Below, one piece after another: positions 27,266 through 35,921 of a stretch of DNA of 64,000 nt. Under the pieces are notes generated by a model that searched no databases, was not told where the DNA came from, and saw only the letters and a list, made by a program, of their open reading frames with translations. The first letter of the stretch is position 1. Each line of letters starts with the position of its first letter. The position numbers were made by a program, and so were the translations under genes. The DNA is from Myxococcales bacterium (GTDB lineage: Bacteria; Myxococcota_A; Polyangia; Nannocystales; Nannocystaceae). The DNA lies in assembly GCA_020633295.1 (NCBI GenBank), contig JACKDW010000014.1, forward strand, positions 1 through 64,000, read 5' to 3'.

Positions 27266-27503
27266 GATCGGCTCCGAGCGTAGGGCGTACGTCACGGAGA
27301 GATCGTCACTTTTTGTTACCGGCTGCGTAGCCGGGAGGAAACTGCACGACGTTCAGCTCGGAGGCGAGCACGCCCGCGCTGAAACGAGAGGCAAGTCGTG
27401 AGAAATTTGTACGACTCACGAAAACGATCATTGACGGCGTCTCGGTATTTTGCTGTCCCCACGACCATGTTGCTACTAGGCTCCCTGACGGAGGAGGTTG
27501 TTC

Positions 27504-28139
27504 GTGGACATCGAGCGGGACATAGCGAGGCTAACCAGGCATGTGCACGGGGCCCTGACAGGGGAGCACGACGAGATCGACGAGATCGATAGTCGGGAGG
27601 TGAGCGCGCTGAGACGCGTCCCCCTCCAGGTCATTCTGTTGATGCTGGAGGCGGGGCGCCGCAAGATACGCGGAGCCCGAGGCAACACGCCGCGCGACGT
27701 GATCGATCTGCTTGACCAAGTCCGCCGACAGCTCAGTGTCTCAAAACTAGAGCTGGCGCGGCGCTCAGGCGTGTCTCGCGGACACATCACGGACATGATC
27801 AAGTCCAGCGACCCAAGACCCACGCTCGAGACGGTCGTTCGTCTCGCCGTCGGTCTCGACTACGCGCTCGAGGTCATCTCGATCGAGAGCGACGACGACT
27901 ACGATGACGCTGAGATTCCGGCTAGCGACGCCGACGCGGAGGACGCCGTCGAGGAAGAGCGTGAAGCTCGTCCACAAGTCCCTCGGTACACCCCCTCCAC
28001 GCCCGAGCGTTACGCCTCGCCGACGCGTACTTGGTTGCGCACGACGGGCGTGATTGCAGGCGGCGCGACGACGGCAGGCTTCCTTGGGTATCTGATCTAC
28101 AGGATCCGCAGAGCGCGAAAGAAAGGAACGAAGTCATGA
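27504..28139 (+). CDS. XRE-type HTH protein with C-terminal membrane anchor
   Basis: A 211-residue protein. Residues about 72-125 form a Cro/C1-type HTH (VSKLELARRSGVSRGHITDM, then LETVVRLAVGLDYALEVI). A highly acidic linker (Asp/Glu run near 130-152) follows, and a single hydrophobic segment near the C-terminus (GVIAGGATTAGFLGYLIY) ends in a basic tail, so the HTH would be cytoplasmic and tail-anchored. GTG 27504 has GGAGGAGG 6 nt upstream. Its stop overlaps the excisionase-like gene (ATGA). It probably regulates integration functions; the membrane anchor is unusual for such a regulator. Confidence 0.75.
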   Translation: MDIERDIARLTRHVHGALTGEHDEIDEIDSREVSALRRVPLQVILLMLEAGRRKIRGARGNTPRDVIDLLDQVRRQLSVSKLELARRSGVSRGHITDMIKSSDPRPTLETVVRLAVGLDYALEVISIESDDDYDDAEIPASDADAEDAVEEEREARPQVPRYTPSTPERYASPTRTWLRTTGVIAGGATTAGFLGYLIYRIRRARKKGTKS

Positions 28140-28402
28140 CCCGCGACAACACAGCCGTGATCCGGGGGTTCGTCTGCGCCGGTGTCTACGACCAGGGCGA
28201 TCGCTGCTCCGCGACAGCTGCTGCCGTGCGGCGTACGCCGTTGATCTCGTTCCGCGAGGCCCTCCCGATGACGCCGTTTCGGCGCAACAAGCTCTACCGT
28301 ATGGCGAAGAACGGCGAGATCCCCGGGGCGCGCAAGCTCGGCGGTACGTGGCAGTTCCACCGCGAGACGCTGCTCGCGTGGCTCGACTGCCGAGCGCCGT
28401 AG
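28136..28402 (+). CDS. Excisionase-like (MerR/HTH_17) DNA-binding protein
   Basis: An 88-residue protein with the helix-turn-helix plus wing typical of phage/ICE excisionases: LISFREALPM, RRNKLYRMAKNGEIPGARKL, GGTWQFHRETLLAWL. It starts at ATG 28136, overlapping the preceding HTH gene, with AAGGA 7 nt upstream. It precedes the integrase by 99 nt. It most likely directs recombination towards excision or activates int; this is by family and position. Confidence 0.8.
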   Translation: MTRDNTAVIRGFVCAGVYDQGDRCSATAAAVRRTPLISFREALPMTPFRRNKLYRMAKNGEIPGARKLGGTWQFHRETLLAWLDCRAP

Positions 28403-28501
28403 GCCGCGCTACGCTGTTCTTTGGCCTTGAGCGCAACCGCGCACGCGCTATAGTGCGCGTCGACGAAGCCGTGTGCTGTCACCGCCACGAAAGGTCAAGC
28501 G

Positions 28502-29572
28502 ATGACAGTCAAGGTACGGAAACGGAAGTCCACGAGCGGCACGATGCACTGGCAGGCCGACATCCACGTCACCCTCCCGAACGGAGAGATTCTCCGTGAG
28601 CGGAGGATGGCGCAGGGCAGCACGAAGGCGGCTGCCCTGCGGTGGGCGAAGGCACGCGAGGCGCATCTGCTCCGCCACGGAAAGGAGGAGCGAAAAGACA
28701 GGAACAAAAAGACACCCACGCTGGGAGAGTTCGTCGATCAGTTTCGACGGGAGTACTTGATCGCCAACCGTTGGCGCCCGTCGACGATCTGCACCTGGGA
28801 CTCGGTGCTCGCGCGGCACCTGATCCCGGTGCTCGGTGACTACCAACTCGACGCGATCGGGCCCCGAGAGATCCAGCTGCTCAAGCAGCGGCCGCTCGCG
28901 GCCACCACGACCAACATGGTCCTGGCCAAGCTCCGCGCGATGCTCAACCAGGCGTGCGAGTGGGGCCTCATCGAGAGAGCGCCGAAGGTCTCGAGGGTCA
29001 AGGAGGCCGTCAAGTCTCCCGAGTACCTCTCGTTCGACGACTACGATCGCGTCATCGAGACCACGCGTACCGTGCTTGATGAGATGGCGCTCGTGATCCT
29101 CCTGCTCGGCGGAGACGCCGGGCTGCGGTGCGGGGAGATGCTGGCGCTCCGCTGGTGCCACGTGTTCTTCAACCGCAATCGGATTCACGTGTGCGAGAAC
29201 GACGTCCGTGGTCACGTCGGTCCCCCGAAGGGCGGCCGCGATCGTTGGGTGCCCATGACCAAGCAGCTCCGCAAGGCGCTCGAGGTCATGGAGCGTCGGA
29301 GCGAGCGGGTTCTATGGCGCGGTGAGGATGCAGAGCCGCTCACAGCAGGCGTACTCGCGTGGCGTGTCTACAAGGCCACATCACACGTCGGTCTCGGCAG
29401 GAAGGGGCCGCACACGCTACGGCATACGTTCTGTAGTCACCTCGCCATGCGCGGTGTGTCGGCGGTCAAAATCCAGAAGCTCGCCGGCCACGCCAAGCTC
29501 TCGACGACGCAGGTCTACATGCACCTGGCGCCGAGCACCCTGGACGACGCGATCGAGGCGCTGGGGAGGTAG
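28502..29572 (+). CDS. Tyrosine recombinase / integrase
   Basis: A 356-residue phage-type integrase with an N-terminal SAM-like core-binding domain (about 65-165) and a catalytic domain holding Arg in GLRCGEMLALRW, the HTLRHTFCSHLAMRG box (His-x-x-Arg), a second His in LAGHAKLSTTQ and the nucleophile Tyr in TQVYMHL. All key residues are present, so it should be active. ATG 28502 has AAAGG upstream. It lies about 100 nt from the inferred right end of the element and points towards it, the usual place for int next to its attachment site. Confidence 0.92.
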   Translation: MTVKVRKRKSTSGTMHWQADIHVTLPNGEILRERRMAQGSTKAAALRWAKAREAHLLRHGKEERKDRNKKTPTLGEFVDQFRREYLIANRWRPSTICTWDSVLARHLIPVLGDYQLDAIGPREIQLLKQRPLAATTTNMVLAKLRAMLNQACEWGLIERAPKVSRVKEAVKSPEYLSFDDYDRVIETTRTVLDEMALVILLLGGDAGLRCGEMLALRWCHVFFNRNRIHVCENDVRGHVGPPKGGRDRWVPMTKQLRKALEVMERRSERVLWRGEDAEPLTAGVLAWRVYKATSHVGLGRKGPHTLRHTFCSHLAMRGVSAVKIQKLAGHAKLSTTQVYMHLAPSTLDDAIEALGR

Positions 29573-29599
29573 TCGCCAGAATGGTCGTGGGCGCTGGAA

Positions 29600-29690
29600 C
29601 CACGACGGCACCGTGGTGCCGCGCCTCAAAATTTCCTAGCTTAATCAAGCTTTTAGACAACTTGTCTGTAATTCAAGCCGGACAACGTGA
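29600..29690. mobile_element. Inferred right end (attR) of the integrative element
   Basis: Downstream of int there is an inverted repeat GGCACCGTGGTGCC at 29607-29620, then AGACAACTTGTCT at 29655-29667 (6-bp arms, 1-nt spacer). Directly afterwards, from TTC at 29672, the chromosome reads FKPDN of a serine/threonine kinase catalytic loop in the frame of the downstream gene, preceded by an in-frame TAA. The junction is therefore placed at about 29,670. The exact core and the matching left end lie outside the window. Confidence 0.65.
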
Positions 29691-32062
29691 TGGTCGCGCG
29701 TGACGGACGCGCGCGCGTCATGGACTTCGGCCTCGCCCGGAGCGAGGCCGGGCGCGCGGAGGAGACGACCGTCGCGCAGGTCGTCGACGACGCGTCGCTC
29801 GACGCCACGCTCACACGGACCGGCGCGCTGCTCGGCACGCCCGCCTACATGGCGCCCGAGCAGCATCAGGGCCTCGAGGCCGACGCGCGCACCGATCAGT
29901 TCAGCTTCTGCGTCGCGCTCTGGCGCGCGCTCTACCGCGAGCCCCCGTTCCTCGGCGAGACGCTCTTCGAGCTGCGGAGCGCGGTGATCAGCGGGGTGTT
30001 GCACGAGCCAAGCCGCGCGCCCGCGGTGCCCTCCTGGCTGCGCGCCGTGGTCGCGCGCGGGCTCGCGGTCGAGCCGTCGTCGCGCTGGTCGTCCATGCCC
30101 GCGCTGCTCGACGCGCTGAGCCGCGGTCAGCTGCGGACGCGTCGACTTCGCCTGGCCTACGCGTTCGGGGCGATCGCGCTGCTCGTCGGCGGCGGGCTCG
30201 GATGGCGCGCGCTCGCCGAGCGGCGCGCGCTCGCGAGCTGCGCGGAGGAGGGCGCCCGCGTCGCCGAGCTCTGGCCGGGGCGCGCGGAGGAGGTCCGGCG
30301 CGGCGCGCTCGGGACGGGGCTCGGCTTCGCGGAGTCGTCGATCGAGAAGTCGAGCGCATGGCTCGACGACTGGGCCGAGGCGTGGTCGGACTCGCGCGCG
30401 CGGCTGTGTCGCGCCTGGCGAGTCGAGCGCTCGGCCTCCGACGAGCACCACGCGCGCGCGACGATGTGCCTCGAGCTGCGCCGCGCGACCGTCGCGAGCT
30501 TCCTCGATCGACTCGCCGCCGGCGAGCCGATGGCGGTGCAGCAGTCGATCTCCGCGTTCGCGCGCCTGCCCTCGCCGCGCGAGTGCACGGATCAAGCGTG
30601 GCTCGAGCGCACGCCGTGGCCCGACGCGTCGCGGTGGGATGAGGTCAACGGGCTGCGCGCTCGCCTGGCGACGCTGCAGGCGACGCGCGCCGCCGCCGAC
30701 TTCGAACGCGGCCTGCGCGACGCGGCCGAGATCCTGCGCGACGCCGAGGCGCTCGGCTGGCCGCCGCTCGTCGCGTTCGCGCGACATCAGCACGGCGTGC
30801 TGCTCGAGGATAACGGCCGCTACGAGGACGCCGCGACGGCGCTCGAGCGCGCGTACTTCGACGCCGCCAGCGTCGACATCAAGGAGCTCGCGGCCGACAC
30901 GGCGACGCACCTCGCCGGCGTCACCGGCCGCCGGCTCGCGCGCTTCGACGAGGGCCGACGCTGGGGCGAGCACGCGCGCGTGTACGTCACCCGGCTCGAC
31001 GAGCTCGAGCAGCTGCGCGGCGCGACGCTGGCGCTCAACCTCGCCGGCCTCGAGCGCCGCGCCGGCAATTACGTGTCGGCGCTGGACCACGCCCGGCGGG
31101 CCGTCGCGGTGTCGCAAGACGCCCTCGGCGCCCGGCACCCCGGCACGGCGAGCTCGCTCTCGTCGCTCGGCACGATCTACATGAAGCTCGGCGACGACGA
31201 GGCCACGCGCTCGGCGTTCCACGACGCGCTCGCCGCCCTCAACGAGGCCTACGGCCCGAGTCACCCGACCGTCGCGAGCGTGCTGAACAACCAGGGCGCG
31301 TACGCGCTCTCGCGCGGCGAGCTCGACGAGACGCTGCGGCTGTGGACCGAGGCGCGAGACATCCGCGAGCGCGCGTTCGGCCCCGAGCACCCGGACGTCG
31401 CCGAGTCGTACAGCAACCTCGGCGTCCTCTACTCGACGCGCGGCGACTACGAGCGGGCGATCGAGCACTGGCGGCGCGCGCTGGCGATCGAAGAGCGCGC
31501 GCTCGGCAGCGGGCACCAGAACGTCGGCATGACGGTGGACAACATCGGCTACGCGCTCCGCAGCCTCGGCCGGCTGCCCGAGGCGCTCGAGCACCACCAG
31601 CGCGCGCTCGAGATCTTCACGGCGACGCTCGGGCCCCAGCACGAGACGACCGCGACGGCGCGCAGCAGCATCGGCGAGGTCTACCTCGACCTCGGGGAGC
31701 ACGCGCGCGCCGTCGCGCCGCTCGCCGAGGCCGTCGCGATCGTCGAGCGCGCCGTGGGAGCCGAGCACGTCACCATCGGCACCTACCTCGCGCCGCTCGG
31801 GGACGCCTACCTCGCCGCAGGCGAGGTAGACCAGGCGCTCGCGACCTTCGAGCGCGCCGTCGCGATCCTCGACGCCGCAGACGGCGTGCAGGAGTACGGG
31901 GCGCGCGCGCGCTCCGGCCTCGCGCGCGCGCTGCTGCGCTCGGGCGGCGCCCGCTCGCGCGCGCTCGCCGAGGCCAACCGCGCGCGCACGATCTGGCGAC
32001 GCGACGGCCCGCCGCGAGAGCTCGCGCGGGTCGAGGCCTGGCTCGCGGAGGTCGAGCCGTAG
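29672..32062 (+). pseudogene. 5'-truncated serine/threonine protein kinase with TPR repeats
   Basis: The open frame begins exactly at the catalytic-loop residues FKPDN and continues with VMDFGLARSE (DFG), GTPAYMAPEQ (APE) and the rest of the kinase C-lobe to about residue 150. A transmembrane segment (AYAFGAIALLVGGGLGW) and a long array of TPR-like repeats follow (residues about 330-760; HPTVASVLNNQGAYALSRGE, HPDVAESYSNLGVLY and so on). The whole kinase N-lobe with the ATP-binding Gly loop and Lys is missing. This architecture is typical of myxobacterial Pkn proteins. Insertion of the element on the left explains the loss. ATG at 29690 would allow a short product but not an active kinase. Confidence 0.82.
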
Positions 32063-32132
32063 CGACCGACGATCACGTCGCGCGATCGCGGCGCCGCGCC
32101 GCGCGTCGTCAGGCCGACGCGATACGCTCGCG

Positions 32133-33527
32133 CTAGCAGGTCGCGTCCGCGACGCGCCGACGCGCGAGCGAGAACAGAAACCGCGCCCCGCCCCCCTCCG
32201 GGCGCTCGCACCGGATCGTCCCGCCGAGCTGCTGCGTCACGAGGTTGTACGCGATGCTGAGCCCCAGCCCGCTGCCGCCGTGCCCGCGGCGCGTCGTGAA
32301 GAACGGCTCGAAGATCTTCGGCGCGATCTCGTTCGGGACGCCGCGGCCGTCGTCGCGGTAGTCGACCCAGGCGAGCTCGTCGTCGGCGCGGCAGTCGATG
32401 GTGATCTGCCCGCGGTCGCCCTCCCCGTAGGCGTGCTGCAGCGAGTTCATGAGCAGGTTGGTCACGACCTGCGCGAGCGCGCCCGGGTAGTTCACGACCG
32501 CGAGCTCGTCGTCGCCGTGGAGCTCCACGCGGTGCTGCGCGCGCCGCAGCTGCGGCCGCAGGCTGACGAGCAGCGACTCGAGGTAGGGCTTGAGGTTGAA
32601 GCGCCGCTGCTTCTCGGCGGACTGATCGACCGCGACCTGCTTGAAGCTCTCCACGAGCTCCCCGGCGCGCCGGAGGTTGGCGAGGATGATGGTCGACGCC
32701 TCCTCCGCGACGGCGAGGTAGCGCTCGAGCGCGCTGCGCTTGAGCCCGCCGCCGCGGTACGTCGCGAGCAGCTCGCGGGTCCGCTCGGCGAGGGCGGACG
32801 CCGCGGTCACGCCGATCCCGACCGGCGTGTTGATCTCGTGCGCGACGCCGGCGACGAGGCCCCCGAGCGCCGCCATCTTCTCCGCCTCGACGAGCTGGCG
32901 CTGCGCCTCTCGCAGCGTGCGGATCGTCTCCGAGAGCTCGCGCGTCCGCTCCGCGACCGCGCGCTCGAGCGACCTGCTGTGCCGCTCGAGCTCGGCGCGC
33001 GCGGCCTCCAGCTCGCGCTCTCGCGTCACGCGGTCGGTGTCGTCGGCCATCGTGCCCTCGAGGAAGCCGTGCTCGGGGTAGAGGCGCGCCGAGAACACGA
33101 CGTGCTTGACGCTCCCGTCCTTGCAGTAGACCGCGGCGCGGAACTGGTCGACGTAGCCGTCCCGCGTGATGCGTCGGCGCATCTCGTCGCGCTGCGCGGG
33201 GTCCACGTAGGCGTTGGCGCTCGCGCGCATGTTGGCGATGGAGTCCGCCGGGGACTCGTAGCCGAGCAGCGCCGCGTTGCGATGGTTGCTGTAGAGGATG
33301 CGGCCGTCGGTCAGCGACGTGCGGAAGATGCCGATGAGCGCGCGGTCGATCGTCGCGCGCAGCCGATCGCGCTCGTCTCGCAGCGCCTCGAGGCGCGCCG
33401 CGGCGCTCCCGAGCACCTCCCGCTCGCGACCGGGCGCGCCGCCCTCCGCGAGCGCGCGCAGCTCCTCCGCGAGCGCGCGGCTGCTCACGTCGTCCTCGCC
33501 GCGCTCGCCGTCATCACCCACGAACAT
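32133..33527 (-). CDS. PAS-domain sensor histidine kinase
   Basis: A 464-residue cytoplasmic histidine kinase. A PAS domain occupies about 60-180 (IDRALIGIFRTSLTDGRILY, then DGYVDQFRAAVYCKDGS). A coiled-coil leads to the HisKA box AALGGLVAGVAHEINTPVG, and the HATPase domain has N box QVVTNLLMNSLQHAY, G1 DDGRGVP, F box FEPFFTTR and G2 GGSGLGLSIAY. No membrane segment is seen, so it probably senses an internal signal. ATG 33527 is the likely start; the frame is open to 33623. No response regulator is adjacent, so it is an orphan. It is convergent with the truncated kinase. Confidence 0.85.
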   Translation of the reverse strand: MFVGDDGERGEDDVSSRALAEELRALAEGGAPGREREVLGSAAARLEALRDERDRLRATIDRALIGIFRTSLTDGRILYSNHRNAALLGYESPADSIANMRASANAYVDPAQRDEMRRRITRDGYVDQFRAAVYCKDGSVKHVVFSARLYPEHGFLEGTMADDTDRVTRERELEAARAELERHSRSLERAVAERTRELSETIRTLREAQRQLVEAEKMAALGGLVAGVAHEINTPVGIGVTAASALAERTRELLATYRGGGLKRSALERYLAVAEEASTIILANLRRAGELVESFKQVAVDQSAEKQRRFNLKPYLESLLVSLRPQLRRAQHRVELHGDDELAVVNYPGALAQVVTNLLMNSLQHAYGEGDRGQITIDCRADDELAWVDYRDDGRGVPNEIAPKIFEPFFTTRRGHGGSGLGLSIAYNLVTQQLGGTIRCERPEGGGARFLFSLARRRVADATC

Positions 33528-33871
33528 GACTATAGCGACAGATCGGTCACCCCGGAGCGCGCCGCGTCCCCGCGTCGCCGAAGCCCGTCGCGAGCGCGCG
33601 GCACCGCGTTCGTCACCGGGCACACGTCACGCCGGCACGCGCCCCTCATGGCGCGCGTTGGTTGATTTCGACTAGTCGGGCCCCCGCCGGGTGCGCGCGC
33701 GCGCGCTGGCGCTACGCCGCCGCGTCGCCGCTGTCGCGCGTCGACGGATCGCGAGCGCCCGCGACGATCGACGGCCGCTCGCGCGAGCGCGTGGGGAGGG
33801 AGCTCGACGTCGACGCCCGCCCCGGGGCGCCGCGTCTCGACAGCCCAGCGCCGACCTCGTACGGTACCGGC
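33528..33871. other. Intergenic region between divergent histidine kinase and sterol-reductase-like gene
   Basis: About 340 nt without a convincing gene. Both flanking frames can be extended into it, but the added residues are low-complexity Arg/Ala/Ser. It must hold both promoters; CTATAG at 33531-33536, just upstream of the histidine kinase start, is the only AT-rich patch seen. Confidence 0.3.
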
Positions 33872-34942
33872 GTGCCGGCCTTCTTCGCGCTCATCGCCCT
33901 CTACGGGCTGATCTTCGTGCTGCACCTGATCATCCCTGGCCGCTGGGTCACGGGCTACGCCCGCGACGCGCGGACCGGCGCGCCGCTGCGCTACCGCCTC
34001 AACGGGCTCCGCGTCGCGCTCGTCACCCTCGCGCTCTACGGGCTCGCGGGCGCCGGCGGGCTGATCGCCTGGGACGCGCTCTACGTCCACAGGTGGGCGG
34101 CGCTCGCGGCCGCCTGCGCGCTCGGGCTCGTGTTCACTGCGGCGCTCGTGCTCCCCGCGGCGCCGCGTCGCGGGCTGCTCGCCGACCTGTTCCTCGGGCG
34201 ACTCGAGAACCCGCAGCTCGCCGACGGCCACGTCGACGCGAAGATGGTCCTCTACCTCGTCGGCGCGGTCACGCTCGAGCTCAACCTGCTCTCCTACGCC
34301 GCTCACCACCTGCTCCTGCACCCCGGCGCGGCCTCGCCCGGCGTCGCGCTGCACGTCGCGTTGTTCAGCTTCTTCGTGTTCGACTACCTGTGGTTCGAAC
34401 GGGTGCACCTGTACACCTACGACCTGTTCGCGGAGCGCGTCGGCTTCAAGCTCGGCTGGGGCTGCATGTGCTTCTACCCGTTCTTCTACGCGCTCGGCCT
34501 CGGGAGCGTCGTCGAGCGCCCCGACCCCGGCGCGTCCACGCTCCAGCTGGTGCTCTGCGCGCTGCTGTTCTTCGCCGGCTGGGTCCTCGCCCGCGGCGCG
34601 AACATGCAGAAGTTCTGGTTCAAGACGCAGCCCGAGCGCGCGGCCTTCGGCGTGCTCGTCCCCGAGACCCTCGAGGGCGACGGGCGCCGGCTGCTCGTCA
34701 ACGGCTTCTGGGGCGTCGCGCGGCACGTCAACTACCTCGGCGAGATCACCATGGCGACCGCGCTCGCGCTCGCGCTCGGCTACCCGGGCGCGCTGTGGCC
34801 GTGGCTGTACCCGCTGTACTACGTCGCGCTGCTGCTGCCGCGCCAGCGTGACGACGACCGCCGCTGCGCCGCCAAGTACGGCGCGCTGTGGGCGGAGTAC
34901 GAGCGCCGCGTGCCGTACCGGATCATCCCCGGGATCTACTGA
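33872..34942 (+). CDS. ERG4/ERG24 sterol reductase-family membrane protein
   Basis: A 356-residue polytopic membrane protein (about 8 segments). The C-terminal half carries the sterol C14/C7 reductase signature: LLVNGFWGVARHVNYLGEI, then LLLPRQRDDDRRCAAKYGAL and the terminal VPYRIIPGIY, which is nearly the family consensus for NADPH-dependent delta-14 or delta-7 sterol reductases. It also shares the ICMT-type fold. GTG 33872 is taken because hydrophobic sequence starts there (VPAFFALIALYGLIFVL); the open frame upstream is low complexity. Sterol synthesis is known in some myxobacteria (for example Nannocystis), so a role in sterol reduction is plausible; which double bond is reduced cannot be told. 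Confidence 0.82.
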   Translation: MPAFFALIALYGLIFVLHLIIPGRWVTGYARDARTGAPLRYRLNGLRVALVTLALYGLAGAGGLIAWDALYVHRWAALAAACALGLVFTAALVLPAAPRRGLLADLFLGRLENPQLADGHVDAKMVLYLVGAVTLELNLLSYAAHHLLLHPGAASPGVALHVALFSFFVFDYLWFERVHLYTYDLFAERVGFKLGWGCMCFYPFFYALGLGSVVERPDPGASTLQLVLCALLFFAGWVLARGANMQKFWFKTQPERAAFGVLVPETLEGDGRRLLVNGFWGVARHVNYLGEITMATALALALGYPGALWPWLYPLYYVALLLPRQRDDDRRCAAKYGALWAEYERRVPYRIIPGIY

Positions 34943-34984
34943 CCGCGCGCACAACCTGTCCCTTCTACCAGGCGAGAACGCGGC

Positions 34985-35791
34985 TCACTCGCGCGGGCTC
35001 TCGCGCAGGCGCACCGTCTCGGCGCCCATGATGTTGATCGCGCGCCGCCGCGGCAGCAGACGCGCGAGCGCGAACGCGGCGAGGCGGTTGGTCCAGCCGG
35101 GGACCACGCTCGGGCGCCGCCCGAGCGCGTCGAGGGCCTGGACCGCGACGTCCTCCGGCGCCATCGCGGACGGGCCGCGCGCGCCGGCGCTGCGGAGAAA
35201 CCCAGGCGTCCGCGTCGCGCCGGCGCAGCACACGAGCACGTCGACGCCCGCCGGGCCGAGCTCGTGCCACAGCGCCTCGCCGAGCGAGAGGTTGAACGCC
35301 TTGCTCGCGCCGTAGACCGCGATCCGCGGCGACGCGACGAGCGCGGTCAACGACGACATCAGGATGATCCCACCGCGACCGCGCGCGCGCATCCGTGAGC
35401 CGAAGGCGTGTGCGGCGATCAGCGGCCCGCGACAATTGACGTCGACGATCTGCTCGAGCTCATCGCGCGAGCGCTCGAGGAACGGGCCGATCCGCGAGTA
35501 CGCCGCGTTGTACACACACAGGCCGATGTCGAGCTCGCCGACGCGCTCCTCGAGCGCCGCGGCGAGGCCCGGCGCGCCGAGGTCGAGCGTCGAGGTCCGA
35601 ACCTCGACCGACGCGCGCAGCGGCGCGGCGACCCGCTCGAGCGCGTCCGAGCGCCGCGCGAGCAAGAGGAGGTTGAGCCCGCGGTCCGCGAGCGCCCGCG
35701 CGAAGGCGGCCCCGAGCCCCTCCGAGGCGCCGGCGACCACGGCCCAGGGACCGTAGCGCTCCGTGAATCGCTGCTGGTGACGCGACATCAT
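34985..35791 (-). CDS. Short-chain dehydrogenase/reductase
   Basis: A 268-residue classical SDR. The cofactor motif is GASEGLG at about 21-27, NAA is present as VYNAAYS, the catalytic Ser is in ILMSSL, and YGASK holds Tyr and Lys. The ARRSDALERVA stretch after beta-2 favours NADP(H). The C-terminal part resembles 17-beta-HSD/3-ketoacyl reductase-type SDRs. It is convergent with the sterol-reductase-like gene (42 nt between stops) and divergent from the RND operon. Tandem ATG codons start it at 35791/35788. The substrate (lipid, sterol or ketoacyl) is a guess from the neighbour. Confidence 0.85.
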   Translation of the reverse strand: MMSRHQQRFTERYGPWAVVAGASEGLGAAFARALADRGLNLLLLARRSDALERVAAPLRASVEVRTSTLDLGAPGLAAALEERVGELDIGLCVYNAAYSRIGPFLERSRDELEQIVDVNCRGPLIAAHAFGSRMRARGRGGIILMSSLTALVASPRIAVYGASKAFNLSLGEALWHELGPAGVDVLVCCAGATRTPGFLRSAGARGPSAMAPEDVAVQALDALGRRPSVVPGWTNRLAAFALARLLPRRRAINIMGAETVRLRESPRE

Positions 35792-35921
35792 CGGCAGGAT
35801 ACGCCACGGCCCCGCGAGCCGACGCCGCCGCGCGGACGTCCGCGTCGCGCTCGCGCGGGCGCCCGCGTTCCGCTGGTCCTCGCGTCGTGGATGTGGTCCC
35901 ATCGCGGCAACGGAGTCGTTG

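Noticed and set aside
29645..31768. 707-codon minus-strand frame opposite the kinase/TPR gene
   Set aside because: Arg/Ala/Val-rich shadow caused by GC-rich codon bias; the plus strand shows clear kinase and TPR motifs.
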